Shown here: piece after piece, positions 46,801-54,801 of the stretch
Layout of the letters: every line of letters starts with the position of its first letter
How positions within the stretch are numbered: position 1 is the stretch's first letter
Origin: Candidatus Avedoeria danica
GTDB taxonomy: Bacteria > Chloroflexota > Anaerolineae > Epilineales > Epilineaceae
Reading direction: 5' to 3'
Length of the DNA stretch: 64,000 nucleotides
Assembly: GCA_016703025.1 (NCBI GenBank)
Contig: JADJCV010000003.1
Coordinates: 310,001-374,000 of the forward strand
Notes under the pieces: model-generated
What the model was told of the DNA's origin: nothing
The model's input: the letters and a program-made list of their open reading frames with translations, nothing else
The model's database searches: none
Made by a program: the position numbers and the translations under genes

Positions 46801-47954
46801 TCGCGGCGTGGGGTGCGCCGGGCGCCGGCCTGAACGGACCGGACTGGCCATGCCGCCTGGCGGACGTCGGCAACCGCACCCGCTGCGCGGCGATCCCGAA
46901 CCGCGCCGACGTGACCGCCGTCCGGCTGTGGGGCCCCGATCCGCGCCCGAGCGCGAGCACGACCCTCCTGGACAGCTTCCTGCCGGCCGGTGGCCCGCCG
47001 CGCCACATCGAGCTGACGCTCCACGTCCCGGGCTCGCAGGTCGGCGACGTGGCGAACAACGCCTGGGGCGGCCGTTTCGAAAGCCTGCCGCTGCCGGTGT
47101 TCGACGACGCCCTCATCCGCGTCCGCCCGCCCGATACGGCCACGCCGACCGTCTCGCCGACCCCGTCCGAGACGCCGCCGCCGTCGCCTACTTTCACGGC
47201 GTCGGCGACCCCGACGGACACGCCGACGCCGCTGCCGACGGACACGCCGACGATCACCCCGACCGCCACGCCGACGCCGGTCTACCGGATCTACCTGCCC
47301 CTCTCGCTCCGCACGAAGTGCCAGGCGCACACCGTGGACGTCGTCCTCGTGATCGACGTCTCGAGCAGCATGCGCCGTGCGGCAGGCGACGGGGGCACGA
47401 AGCTGGATGCCGTCCTGCGCGCGTCGCGGGCGTTCCTTGACCGCTTCGCGCCGGCGCCCGGCCGGGGCAGGGTGGCCATCGTCGCGTTCCACAACCGCGC
47501 CTGGACCGTCCAGCCGCTCACGGACGATCGGGCCAAGCTCGACGCAGCCGTGAACGCCCTCGCGCACGTCGTCGAGGAAGGCACGCGCCTCGACCTGGCG
47601 CTCACCGCCGGCGCCGCCGCGCTGGCCGACGTCGATGCGTCCCGGCTGCGGGCGATGGTCTTCCTGACGGACGGCCTCCCGAACCGCGTCCCGACGCCTG
47701 CGGCCGGCGGCAGCATGGAGGACACCGTCCTCACCGCCGCCAAGGCAGCGCGCGCGCAGGACATCACGATCCACACCGTCGGCTACGGCCGCGAGGACGC
47801 CGAGGACATCGCCGACCGCATCCTCCCGTCGCTGCTCATCGACATCGCCGGATCACCCGCCGGCTACCACCAGACGGACAATGCGGCGGGGCTGGCGGAG
47901 GTGTTCAGGCGGATCGCGGCGGAGTTGGGGTGTGTGGGAGGGGGGTGGCCGTAG
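43875..47954 (+). CDS. Giant secreted surface protein with C-terminal vWA domain
   Basis: A 1,359-residue exported protein. A signal anchor (ALTTLIAILTAWSAG) is followed by about 1,000 residues of beta-rich repeats of the DUF11/conserved-repeat type (VVYRASFSVRENSVDDLVAEV, LVYRLSLANLTDRPVEW), with a Pro/Arg linker near residues 417-440. A Thr/Pro linker (TPTPLPTDTPTITPTATPTP) ends in RIYLPLSLR. The last 215 residues are a vWA domain with intact MIDAS: DVSSS at 1161-1165, and Thr-Asp-Gly at 1265-1267. It is probably an adhesin or matrix protein. Its vWA domain contrasts with the degenerate one at 11884-13230. Confidence 0.85.
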   Translation: MDDLRRPFRTWPCFAALTTLIAILTAWSAGPAAVATRAAAPDAPAAAPIVGAALTILADGTAPFEDRPITLSGLGTLPGVRGKADPGDDVGPTDGVVRSWDAVVYRASFSVRENSVDDLVAEVTLAGPAVWEAGQLPALRLAGCPGGATLTDGGKKVRCVVGRVEAPPAVTVALDLTARVSGAALQGDALTADLTVRAPGAVPDPDAANCPDPQTDGCDDDAPVVMVSAAPAAELRKFLSGNTNAVHNGVLGRRLDWQLDVVLGADGDVRGSSLPVGAPFTLPDWWRVLGPTGRDLKLTVTLIGCLDLDGRNVWSCAQPGGPGTPLDVTLQRLDAETSLPNGVASAQPTTVAKVLVMLWVPETEVTGAGGDVTFHNCYATQIGNPQRSIWAPVDARGQANLGGIQEPPGNNCSYVVLPVPRAVPTRRPPRRPPPGRPGPPGRAPTPIPTAPIAVPSKRYMPVTQGAAVTDGSTFSAEMRIAIGGGGTMLGVVACDKWDNSTHVLQEQGPNGEAGVRVWWQDADGQPREVTDGGRVIVEYGTGRWGRMRPTNATLGRTWYVQATAACTDNAPLAGSGWVTGDQLDYSNRGGGKMNAREVNMVRARFQDGVPAGSTVWLELQYAALQNRPGSWLMNYAAAGYGAGSRAGWRYQECYGAQGTSSRRECPVPAPGTKAAPGGLGDMLVHVGVPLWLKKRNDPAVPNGSPVVNAGDTVAFVIDAATFPSPSSPPLPTYPKEAFAPGVVLTDTLPLGLFYELDSATIASEDIDGDGVLGGGEDRNGNGRIDQDVPFEPSIVSGPTSGETTLTWVLGDLPYERRVPAIRYVARASRLVPGGTALANMAGISARNDRPPDCRPGFRDLEGGRCAWAQVIIANIAAAQVEKVPSRLLVLPGEPLVYRLSLANLTDRPVEWFDAVDILPRAGEPRTPGTRITGGIVDVRVTVPAGGAPIDVWASAGDPETLDVAGGGERDGLVDPVAAWGAPGAGLNGPDWPCRLADVGNRTRCAAIPNRADVTAVRLWGPDPRPSASTTLLDSFLPAGGPPRHIELTLHVPGSQVGDVANNAWGGRFESLPLPVFDDALIRVRPPDTATPTVSPTPSETPPPSPTFTASATPTDTPTPLPTDTPTITPTATPTPVYRIYLPLSLRTKCQAHTVDVVLVIDVSSSMRRAAGDGGTKLDAVLRASRAFLDRFAPAPGRGRVAIVAFHNRAWTVQPLTDDRAKLDAAVNALAHVVEEGTRLDLALTAGAAALADVDASRLRAMVFLTDGLPNRVPTPAAGGSMEDTVLTAAKAARAQDITIHTVGYGREDAEDIADRILPSLLIDIAGSPAGYHQTDNAAGLAEVFRRIAAELGCVGGGWP

Positions 47955-48242
47955 GGCGGGTGTATCCGGCCCGCCCGCCGCAGGGATCGACAGCCGATCT
48001 GAACGGAGGCGCGGGGAACGGCCCGTACGCGCGACTACGGTCCCGCCCGCCGGTACCGCAGCGCGAGCGGCAACCAGAGCCGCCGCGCTCGCGGGGCCGT
48101 CGGCGTGGACGTGACAGTGGGCGGCGGCGAGGTGGTGGCCGACGCGGTGGGCGCAAAGCGCACGGACGGCGCGCGGACCGGCGCGCGGCGGCGGTGGAGA
48201 CGCGGATGGGGAGGTTGACGCAGGGAGTGTGAGGGGCTTAGA
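47955..48242. other. Intergenic region without a recognisable gene
   Basis: This 288-nt stretch follows the giant vWA gene. All frames are Arg/Pro-rich and lack ribosome sites. It probably once held the 5' half of the truncated nitroreductase-like gene that begins right after it. Confidence 0.4.
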
Positions 48243-48521
48243 TTGGCTGGGCTCTGGCGGGCGGCGATTGAAATTCCCATCCCCAATTCCTATCTCCATG
48301 ATCTCCAGAATCACCCGCGGGCCAACATCCTCGTCGGCGACCGGCAGATGGCCGTGCGATCCGAGGTGTTGGGGCTGGTGGAACGGGCCGTGCTGTGGCC
48401 GCAGTTGATCGCGATCGCGCCGACCCACGAACCGTATGCACAGCGGGCGGAGCGCGAGATCCCGCCGGTGTGGCTGCGGCCGGAGTCCGCTGCGCACGAC
48501 AGCCAGCCCAAACGTCCATGA
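48243..48521 (+). pseudogene. 5'-truncated deazaflavin-dependent nitroreductase-like remnant
   Basis: The 92-residue frame keeps the C-terminal part of the F420/deazaflavin-dependent nitroreductase (DUF385/Ddn-like) family: YLHDLQNHPRANILVGDRQM, then VERAVLWPQLIAIAPTHEPY and AQRAEREIPPVWL. In the family this corresponds to the second half, where a Trp/Tyr-His-Asn-Leu motif, a basic loop and a REIPVV strand occur. The catalytic N-terminal strand-loop is missing and the frame opens only at a TTG with no ribosome site. I read it as a remnant. Its stop lies 11 bases before the next gene's start. Confidence 0.6.
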
Positions 48522-48531
48522 GGAGCCGGAA

Positions 48532-51500
48532 GTGGTCGACCGACGCCGGAGCCGACGCCTGATCCCAGTCTCCAACAGACTTTGGGCATGCGTCGTGGCC
48601 CTATCCGTCACAGCATGTGCCCAACCGCCACATGCACCGCCGAGTGAAGTCCCTACCAGCGCGACGCGCCCGGTGCCGGCGACCGACGCCGTGGTACAGC
48701 TGGGTGGTGTCTCGAATGCGGTGGCGCTGGGGTTGGCGCGCGCCTACTTGGGCGTGGGACCCCGCATCGTGGCCTTCGACATCTCGCAGCCGGAGCGGAT
48801 GGCGGCGGTTGGGCAGAGCGGGGTGTTGCCGGGAGTCGTCCAGGGCATCGCCGTGGACCCGGTGAGCGGGCTGGTCTGGGCGGCGCTGGGCCCAGGTGGC
48901 GTCGCCGCTATTCGCACCGATGATGACAGCCTGACGCTGGTTCACCACACCGATACACCCACTGCGGCATACGACGTGGCGGTCGCGGACGGGAGCATTG
49001 TTGGGGCGATCGAACCCGCTGTGCTGGTCACCTTGAGCACGGATGGTGCGCTGCTGGGTCGCTACGAAGCTGGCCGGCAAGCCGATCCTCTCAGACTCTT
49101 CGACGAGCCCAAGCTGGGTCTGGATACCCTCGGCAACCTCGCCTTCCTGGCCGCCGGCCGTTCCGGGCTGCACATCGTCGACGTGGCCAGCCCAAGGTCA
49201 CCGCAGTTGGTGGGGAGCCTCACGATGCAGCAAGAAGTGCAGGATGTGGCGTTGGACGGCGACCTGGCTTACGTGTCGGGCTACCCGCTACAGATCGTGG
49301 ACATCGCCGACCCGGCCAAGCCACGGGTGGTCTGGCCGCAGCAAGTCCAGGACGATTCGTCGATATTGTCGGCTCATGGCCTGGCAGTCGGCAATGGCTG
49401 GGCGATCTCGAACCAGCAGTTGATTGACGTGCGTCAGCCGGAACAGCCCCACGCCAAGCCGCTGCCCGGCGGCGACGACAAGGCCTCGAGCGGCGCGCGC
49501 CCAGCCATGCGCGGGACGATCGCCTACCTGCCGGCCGGCAACACCTCGGGCGGCATGCGCATCGTGGACATCGCCGACCCGGCGGCGCCGCGCGAACTGT
49601 GGCACGTCGAAATGCCGGGCGCGGTGATGTCCGTGGAAGCCGACGCGGGCCATCTGTCCCTGGAGACCACGCGGGCCATCCTGGACGTGGACGTGTCTGT
49701 GGCGACGGCGCCCCGTGTCGTGAGTGTCCATTCGCCGGACATTCGGGTACGCCTTGCCGACGGACGGGTGGTCGACACCGCCACGCAGCACTACGTTGGC
49801 CACGACCGCGTTCTGTTCGTCTACGATCTCGCCGGTGGCACATCGACGGCATCGGCAAAGGCCGTCTACTCGACCACCATCCTGTCCAACCCCAACGAGA
49901 TGCGGTTGCAGGGCAGCCACCTGTACCTGTCCGACTCGGGCTGGGATTATGACATCGAGCGTGGCGGTCCCAAGTACTTCGAGGTGGTCGACATCGCGCA
50001 GCCAGACCGGCCTGCGTCGATCGGCCGCATCGCGTTCGAACGCCCGCTAGCAGCGCTTGTCGTCGCCGGCGACACCGCCTGGGTGGCCGTCCGGGGCGAC
50101 GACGGGTTCATGTCTCGCGACCCAAAACCCAGCGAGATCGTGGCCATCGACATCGCCGATCCGGCGAACCCGCGCGAGCGTACCCGCCTCACCGCGGCGG
50201 GCCAGGTAGACGACCTGCTGCTGCAGGGTCAGACGCTCCATGCCGCCACCCATCACGGCTGGCAGCGGTTCGACGTGGGCGACGGCAGTCGTCTGACGGA
50301 GGCGGGCAGCCGAGCCTTGCCGGGTTCGCCGCGCAGCTTGGCCCTCGCCGACGGCATGCTTTGGCTGGGCGCCTGGGAAGCCGGCGTCATTGGCATCCCC
50401 GTTGGCGACGGCGCACCCGAGCTGTCGGGCAGTGCGCCGGACTTGCCCGTCTTCGTCGAGGCCATCGCTGCGGCGGCGCGCCCGTCCGCTACGGCGACCG
50501 CTTCACCGGTCGAACGGAGGGCGGGCGCAGCAGCGATACCGCTCATCGGACACGTGGGCGGCACGCTGTCGGTGATGGCGCTGGACGACGCGATGCTGTT
50601 CGTCGGACAGGATGAAAACGTATTCGCAGTCGACGTCAGCGACCCCGGACAGGCCCGATTCAGGGGCCGTAGCCCACTCCTGGCCGGCAAAGTCACAGAT
50701 CTGGCCGTCCGAGGCGGCCTGGTGTTTGCCGCGCTCGGCCGGGCCGGCCTCCGGGTCGTCGATGCCCACGACGCCCTGCGCCTCGTACCCGTGGCCGGTG
50801 TCTCGGTGGCGGGGCCAATCGATCTGCTTGCGCTGGGCGACGATACGATCTACACCGCGGACGCCACTTCCGGTACGGTGCGGATATTCAGCCTTGCCGA
50901 CGGCCGCCACCCGGTGCCGGTCGGCACCTTCACCGCCGATGGACCGATCCTCGGCCTGGCTGCCGGTGACGGCATGCTGTTACTCGCCCGGGGTCGTGCC
51001 GGGCTGCAAGTGGTGGACGTGCGGCAGCCGGGCAGCGCGCATGAGATGGGCTCACTGGGCGATGGGATCGTGGCCAGCGGAGTGGCGTTCATGGACCGTT
51101 ACGCCTACGTCGTCGATGGGCGCCGCATCCTGCATTCGGTGGATCTGTCCGATCCGGCGCATCCGCGCTCGGTGGGCGAACTGGACGGCGCACCGGGCAT
51201 CGCCCGCATCCGCCCATTCGGCGGGCGCCTGGCTCTGCTGAATCCCGAGAGTCAGGATCGCGTGCGGATCGTGGACGTGTCAGATCCCCATCACCTGCGC
51301 GACGTGGCCCACGCTCAATCTGACTGGGGCCGGCACGACTTGGCGGTGCGCGGCGAGATGACGTACCTCATGGATGCCGAGAACAATGGGTTGTACGTGG
51401 TTCCTTGGGCGTCGGGGCCGGATGCGCAGGCGGCAGCAGGGGAAGTGCCCAGGACCGACGTGACATCCGACGGTGTGCTGGCCGCGCTGAACGGCTTCGT

Positions 51501-52476
51501 CTTCAGGTCCGAGCCGGGCGATGATTTCACCTTGGTGGACAGCGGCGAATACGGCCACATCATCGCCCATAGCGTACCCGAGGTCCCGCGCCAGGCGGGC
51601 GTGCTGAAGCTGAACTATCGGCACCGAGCGGTGTCCGGACGATACCTCCTCCTGGGCGACCGCAGTCACGTTGGCGGGCTCGAGCTGTACGACATGGCCG
51701 CCGCCAACGGCCCGGTACTCGTCGCCACGGCCTCCGAGGAACCAACACCGGCTCACCCCGACTGGTTCCCCCCGCCCGCCGCACTGGATACACCATCCAA
51801 TGGCGCCGGGTCATCGTTCCATCTCCTCCGAACGCGCTTTGCGGCGCCCAAGGCGGGCTGGGACCAACTGGAACGGGAGATCGTGAGTGTCGTGCCTGTC
51901 ACAGAGGGCGTCGATGGGGTGCCCGCGGCGGTGTTCGACATCGGCTACGGCAAGGATTCATCCGTCCCATCCATGTCCGCGTACGACGCGGGACGCGGTC
52001 TGCTGGTCACCGGCGGCCCGACGTTGCGCGTGTTCGACACTAAGACCGCACCGGCCCGCGAGATCGGCCGGCTCGAATTGGGCGGCGATGGGCCGTTGGC
52101 GCTCGATGGCGCGTACGCCTATCGCATCACTCCCAACGCCGAGATCGATGTCATCGACCTGCATCAACCCGCCGCACCACGCCGCGTGGCCGCCATCGCG
52201 CCCTTGGGCCGACCGCGGATTGGCACCGATGGGCGGGGAATCGCAGCCGCGGGCGGGTATCTATATCTGGCCGAAGACACCATGGATGATCGGGGTGACA
52301 ATGCGGTCGTCCGCGCCTACGATCTCGCCGATCCGGTGGCACCCAAAGCCGTGGATGCTTTCAACACCGGCGCCATCGGTGGGGGCATCACGTCGCTTGG
52401 AGCGGTTCGCGATGTTGTAACCGTGGTCGGCCACGGCGGGCTTTACGTGTTTCGCAACAGCCGGCCCAGACCATGA
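48532..52476 (+). CDS. LVIVD-repeat beta-propeller lipoprotein
   Basis: A 1,314-residue surface lipoprotein. The signal peptide ends with the lipobox LSVTAC at Cys29. The rest is made of many LVIVD-type repeats (PF08309 style): GLHIVDVASPRSPQLVGSL, LQIVDIADPAKPRVV, MRIVDIADPAAPRELW, IRVRLADGRVVD and VRIVDVSDPHHLRDV, which build one or more propellers. GTG 48532 follows AGGAG. Codon choice is visibly less GC-biased at third positions than in neighbouring genes, with more ATG/TTG/GAT-rich stretches, which fits an acquired gene. No enzyme motif is present; a structural or binding role is likely. Confidence 0.85.
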   Translation: MVDRRRSRRLIPVSNRLWACVVALSVTACAQPPHAPPSEVPTSATRPVPATDAVVQLGGVSNAVALGLARAYLGVGPRIVAFDISQPERMAAVGQSGVLPGVVQGIAVDPVSGLVWAALGPGGVAAIRTDDDSLTLVHHTDTPTAAYDVAVADGSIVGAIEPAVLVTLSTDGALLGRYEAGRQADPLRLFDEPKLGLDTLGNLAFLAAGRSGLHIVDVASPRSPQLVGSLTMQQEVQDVALDGDLAYVSGYPLQIVDIADPAKPRVVWPQQVQDDSSILSAHGLAVGNGWAISNQQLIDVRQPEQPHAKPLPGGDDKASSGARPAMRGTIAYLPAGNTSGGMRIVDIADPAAPRELWHVEMPGAVMSVEADAGHLSLETTRAILDVDVSVATAPRVVSVHSPDIRVRLADGRVVDTATQHYVGHDRVLFVYDLAGGTSTASAKAVYSTTILSNPNEMRLQGSHLYLSDSGWDYDIERGGPKYFEVVDIAQPDRPASIGRIAFERPLAALVVAGDTAWVAVRGDDGFMSRDPKPSEIVAIDIADPANPRERTRLTAAGQVDDLLLQGQTLHAATHHGWQRFDVGDGSRLTEAGSRALPGSPRSLALADGMLWLGAWEAGVIGIPVGDGAPELSGSAPDLPVFVEAIAAAARPSATATASPVERRAGAAAIPLIGHVGGTLSVMALDDAMLFVGQDENVFAVDVSDPGQARFRGRSPLLAGKVTDLAVRGGLVFAALGRAGLRVVDAHDALRLVPVAGVSVAGPIDLLALGDDTIYTADATSGTVRIFSLADGRHPVPVGTFTADGPILGLAAGDGMLLLARGRAGLQVVDVRQPGSAHEMGSLGDGIVASGVAFMDRYAYVVDGRRILHSVDLSDPAHPRSVGELDGAPGIARIRPFGGRLALLNPESQDRVRIVDVSDPHHLRDVAHAQSDWGRHDLAVRGEMTYLMDAENNGLYVVPWASGPDAQAAAGEVPRTDVTSDGVLAALNGFVFRSEPGDDFTLVDSGEYGHIIAHSVPEVPRQAGVLKLNYRHRAVSGRYLLLGDRSHVGGLELYDMAAANGPVLVATASEEPTPAHPDWFPPPAALDTPSNGAGSSFHLLRTRFAAPKAGWDQLEREIVSVVPVTEGVDGVPAAVFDIGYGKDSSVPSMSAYDAGRGLLVTGGPTLRVFDTKTAPAREIGRLELGGDGPLALDGAYAYRITPNAEIDVIDLHQPAAPRRVAAIAPLGRPRIGTDGRGIAAAGGYLYLAEDTMDDRGDNAVVRAYDLADPVAPKAVDAFNTGAIGGGITSLGAVRDVVTVVGHGGLYVFRNSRPRP

Positions 52477-52660
52477 GGGCCTGTCCTGCCTCTGACGGAC
52501 TTGGCGTTTCCCCCGAGCCGGGGATACATACCCCAGACGCGCGAGCGAGCCGGGCAATGTGCTGCTTGAACCGGGCGAGGCTAAGCAAGTGCGCACGGCG
52601 TCGCCTCTGGAGGGCACACGCTACGCGTCGAGGCGGACAAGGGATCGAAGGGAGCCTACG

Positions 52661-53090
52661 ATGACACGTCACACCCTCCTCGCCCTGAGCCCTGCAATCG
52701 CCACCACCGCCTGCGCTGCGCCCGGCGCCGGGGCTCGCCCACGGCGGGCTCGGCCGCCACGGCAGTGCCGTCACTGGCCGGAGGCGACATCGTACTCGGC
52801 GGGGTGTTCGACCTCACCGGCAGCGGCGCGCTGCTGGATGCCCCGGCCTCCGCCGGTGCCGTCCTGGCCGCCAAGCAGATCGCCGCGACGGGTGGCCTCT
52901 TGTCTCGCCCTTTCCGGCTGGAGCGACATCGCCGAAGTTGCCTGAACAGATCGGTCCGACGATGTTCCTGGCTTGCTTCGGGGACAACATCCAGGCAGCG
53001 GTAGGCGCCGAGTTCGGCGCCGACGTACCAGGGCCGGTGGCCTTTCGGGTCCGGCCGAGCAAGCCTAAAGAAACGGGCTGCGTTTCTTGA
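52661..53090 (+). pseudogene. Broken ABC transporter substrate-binding protein (Peripla_BP_6 type)
   Basis: Three pieces of a branched-chain amino acid-type binding protein can be read in successive frames. Frame 2 from ATG 52661 (GGGAGCC leader) gives a signal MTRHTLLALSPAIATTACA. After a shift near 52735, frame 1 reads GDIVLGGVFDLTGSGALLD and AVLAAKQIAATGGLLSRPF. After a second break near 52917, the sequence reads LPEQIGPTMFLACFGDNIQA then AVGAEFGADVPG, ending TGA 53088-53090. In the family about 70 residues normally separate the last two pieces and about 200 follow, so the gene is internally deleted, frameshifted and truncated. The hairpin array starts within its last codons. Confidence 0.75.
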
Positions 53091-53165
53091 AGAAACGCCG
53101 GCCCGTTCTTGAAGAAACGCCGGTCCTTTCTTCAAGAACCGGGGCGCGTTTCTTCAAGAAACCGG
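53067..53165. repeat. Array of about five imperfect 20-23 nt hairpin units
   Basis: Units built on AAGAAACGCCGG...TTCTT recur in tandem, first as GAAGAAACGCCGGCCCGTTCTT, then as GAAGAAACGCCGGTCCTTTCTT, both split here for length, and then as the near-inverted CAAGAACCGGGGCGCGTTTC. Each can fold alone (AAGAAACG with CGTTCTT) and neighbouring units can pair with each other. The array begins at the end of the pseudogene. The downstream stretch to the HU-like start (53166-53407) has a 9-bp hairpin at 53191-53210 but no gene. Confidence 0.7.
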
Positions 53166-53407
53166 GGACGATGCCGAAAGAGGCGCCATCCGGACAGCCA
53201 AGGCTGTCCGCCGAGCGCGTCGGGCAGTCGTCGGCGGGTGCCGCACCTCGATCCGCGTGCCCCGCGCTGCCCCAGCGTCGGGTGGACGACGGTTGCGCGA
53301 CGGTCGCGCGGCGGTCCAACCCCCTTCCATGCGGCTGTCGCACCACGTACGCTGTCCCTGCGCCCGCACCTTTCGCGGCGCAGCACGGAACAGGAGTACA
53401 CGTTCAC

Positions 53408-53845
53408 ATGGCAACCTGGATTGAGGCGATCAGCGCCTACCGCCCGCGGGTATCCAATCTGCCGACGCTCGACCTCGACGCGCTGGCCGAACGCCTCGCC
53501 ACCGGCACGCTGCTCACGCCGCGCGTCGCCCGGATGGTCCTGGAGGAGCTCGGCCACGAACTCGCACAGCAGCTGCGCACGGGCCACCGTGTGAAGCTGC
53601 CGGGCATCGGCACGTTTGGCCCGCGGATCCGTCTGGACGGGACGATGCGCGCCACGCTGCGCCTCGCCCCGGAGCTGCGCGACGCCGTGACGGACGTCGG
53701 TACGTTCCTCGGCGGCGTCACCGGCCGGGACAGCGTCGGGCTCGACCTAAACGCCCTCAAGGAGCGGTGGGACGCCGAGCACCCGGACGATCCGCTCGTG
53801 CTGCCGCCGAACTACCGGAGCCGGGCCAAGCGCACGGCGGCGTGA
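53408..53845 (+). CDS. HU-like DNA-binding protein
   Basis: A 145-residue protein with an HU/IHF-like core: LTPRVARMVLEELGHELAQQ followed by LRTGHRVKLPGIGTFGPRIR. The GIGTF turn and the preceding amphipathic helix are typical of bacterial HU-like and HU-HIG proteins. The N-terminal 40 residues (ISAYRPRVSNLPTLDLDALA) and a 30-residue C-terminal tail (PDDPLVLPPNYRSRAKRTAA) are extra. ATG 53408 is preceded by AACAGGAG at a longer than usual distance. It may be an architectural DNA-binding protein of this accessory region. Confidence 0.7.
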   Translation: MATWIEAISAYRPRVSNLPTLDLDALAERLATGTLLTPRVARMVLEELGHELAQQLRTGHRVKLPGIGTFGPRIRLDGTMRATLRLAPELRDAVTDVGTFLGGVTGRDSVGLDLNALKERWDAEHPDDPLVLPPNYRSRAKRTAA

Positions 53846-54057
53846 GTCGGCGCTACAACGCAGTGCGGCACCAGACCGGCCACGAGGGCGTCGCCTGACA
53901 GGGATCGACGTCCTCGTGGTCGTCGGGCGGCGGGTTGGTATGATTGGTCAGCTGAGCGCGTCAGCGCTTGGCCGGGCCACCTTACGGCTGCTGCGGGCGG
54001 TGCGCGGAGTCGCAGTTGGCCGTGACCTTTCCGATTGTCCGTCACTGGATGGCGTGG
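53846..54057. other. Noncoding stretch upstream of the DUF6883 module
   Basis: About 210 nt with no supported gene. A TATGAT box at 53937-53942 is visible but is followed only by short frames. Confidence 0.4.
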
Positions 54058-54063
54058 TACCAT
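54058..54063 (+). promoter_or_regulatory. -10 box TACCAT of the DUF6883/DUF4926 unit
   Basis: TACCAT is followed by CGCCGCG and ATG 54071, the leaderless layout. It would drive the 12-codon ORF and the two genes behind it. Confidence 0.45.
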
Positions 54064-54070
54064 CGCCGCG

Positions 54071-54109
54071 ATGCAACTGGTCATTCGTTGGTGCACGGTC
54101 TGCCGATGA
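54071..54109 (+). CDS. Leaderless 12-codon upstream ORF
   Basis: ATG 54071 lies seven bases after a -10 box and encodes MQLVIRWCTVCR. Its TGA overlaps the DUF6883 start in an ATGA tetranucleotide (54106-54109). This geometry suggests that ribosomes loading on a leaderless transcript reach the DUF6883 gene, which has no ribosome site of its own, by coupling. The peptide itself resembles nothing known. Confidence 0.4.
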   Translation: MQLVIRWCTVCR

Positions 54110-54441
54110 AGCTGCCTAGCGATGCCGCCATTCCACTCGAAAAGCTCACGCACTATCTGCTCGTGCCACGCACCCATGGCGACAAGTCGGCGTTTCTCGC
54201 CAGATGCGGTTTCAACGCTGAGAATCCGAGCGACCTGCTGGCGTCCATTCGCACATTGATCCAATCATCGGAGGCGACCTTCGATCGTACCAGTCCGTAC
54301 GGTGACTTCTATCGCGTCGATGGGAAGTTGGAGGGCGCGAAAGGAGTCGTGCTGGACGTCAGAACGATTTGGATCCAAGTGCGCCGTGACATGACGTTTC
54401 GATTTGTAACGCTACTGCCGCTGAAAGGAGCGCGCCGATGA
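54106..54441 (+). CDS. DUF6883-like protein
   Basis: A 111-residue protein: LEKLTHYLLVPRTHGDKSAF, LARCGFNAENPSDLLASIR, then YGDFYRVDGKLEGAKGVVLD followed by VRTIWIQV. The order (KLT.YLL, GDKS.FL...GF, LL..IR, TS..G..Y.VD, VRT.WI) matches the DUF6883 family, small proteins commonly adjacent to DUF4926 genes and suspected to be part of toxin-antitoxin-like or phage-related pairs. No catalytic residues are known. ATG 54106 overlaps the upstream ORF; its own stop overlaps the next start. Confidence 0.7.
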   Translation: MKLPSDAAIPLEKLTHYLLVPRTHGDKSAFLARCGFNAENPSDLLASIRTLIQSSEATFDRTSPYGDFYRVDGKLEGAKGVVLDVRTIWIQVRRDMTFRFVTLLPLKGARR

Positions 54442-54686
54442 GCCTCAAACTCTACGAGCAGGTCTCGTTGGTGATCGACGTGCCCGAGTACCAGCTCAAG
54501 CGGGGAGATGTTGCCGTCTTGGTGGACAGGTTGCCCCATCCGTCAGGCGGCGAGGCCGGCTGTATTCTCGAGGTCTTCAACGCAATCGGCGACTCGATTG
54601 CGGTCCTCACCGTGCCGGAATCGGCGGTGGAGCCCATGCGGGCGGACGAGGTCATGGCAGTTCGACTGCTCGTAGACTCCCACTAG
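54438..54686 (+). CDS. DUF4926-like protein
   Basis: An 82-residue protein: LYEQVSLVIDVPEYQLKRGD, VAVLVDRLP, CILEVFNAIGDSIAVLTVP. This is the DUF4926 pattern (small SH3-like beta barrel). ATG 54438 overlaps the DUF6883 stop by ATGA after a GAAAGGAGC site, so the pair is one translational unit. The stop codon TAG (54684-54686) is the first triplet of palindromic element copy C. No function is known for the family. Confidence 0.75.
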   Translation: MSLKLYEQVSLVIDVPEYQLKRGDVAVLVDRLPHPSGGEAGCILEVFNAIGDSIAVLTVPESAVEPMRADEVMAVRLLVDSH

Positions 54687-54760
54687 TACCCCACCACTGC
54701 AGATTCTCCGGGTTCCGTAGTCTGGTAGCCACCACGAGCATGTTCAGTGGTGGGGTACTA
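54684..54760 (+). repeat. 77-bp palindromic element, copy C
   Basis: Its arms TAGTACCCCACCACTG (54684-54699) and CAGTGGTGGGGTACTA (54745-54760) are perfect complements, and the complementarity continues outward for 13 more bases on each side, giving 29-bp arms at 54671-54699 and 54745-54773. The 45-nt centre aligns with the other copies. The left edge is the DUF4926 stop codon. Confidence 0.85.
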
Positions 54761-54801
54761 GTGGGAGTCTACGGAAGTGATGGACACACACCGCGCGTGG
54801 A

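Noticed and set aside
53067..53165. CRISPR-like array
   Set aside because: The units are hairpins of 20-23 nt in direct contact, without unique spacers, and no cas gene is near.
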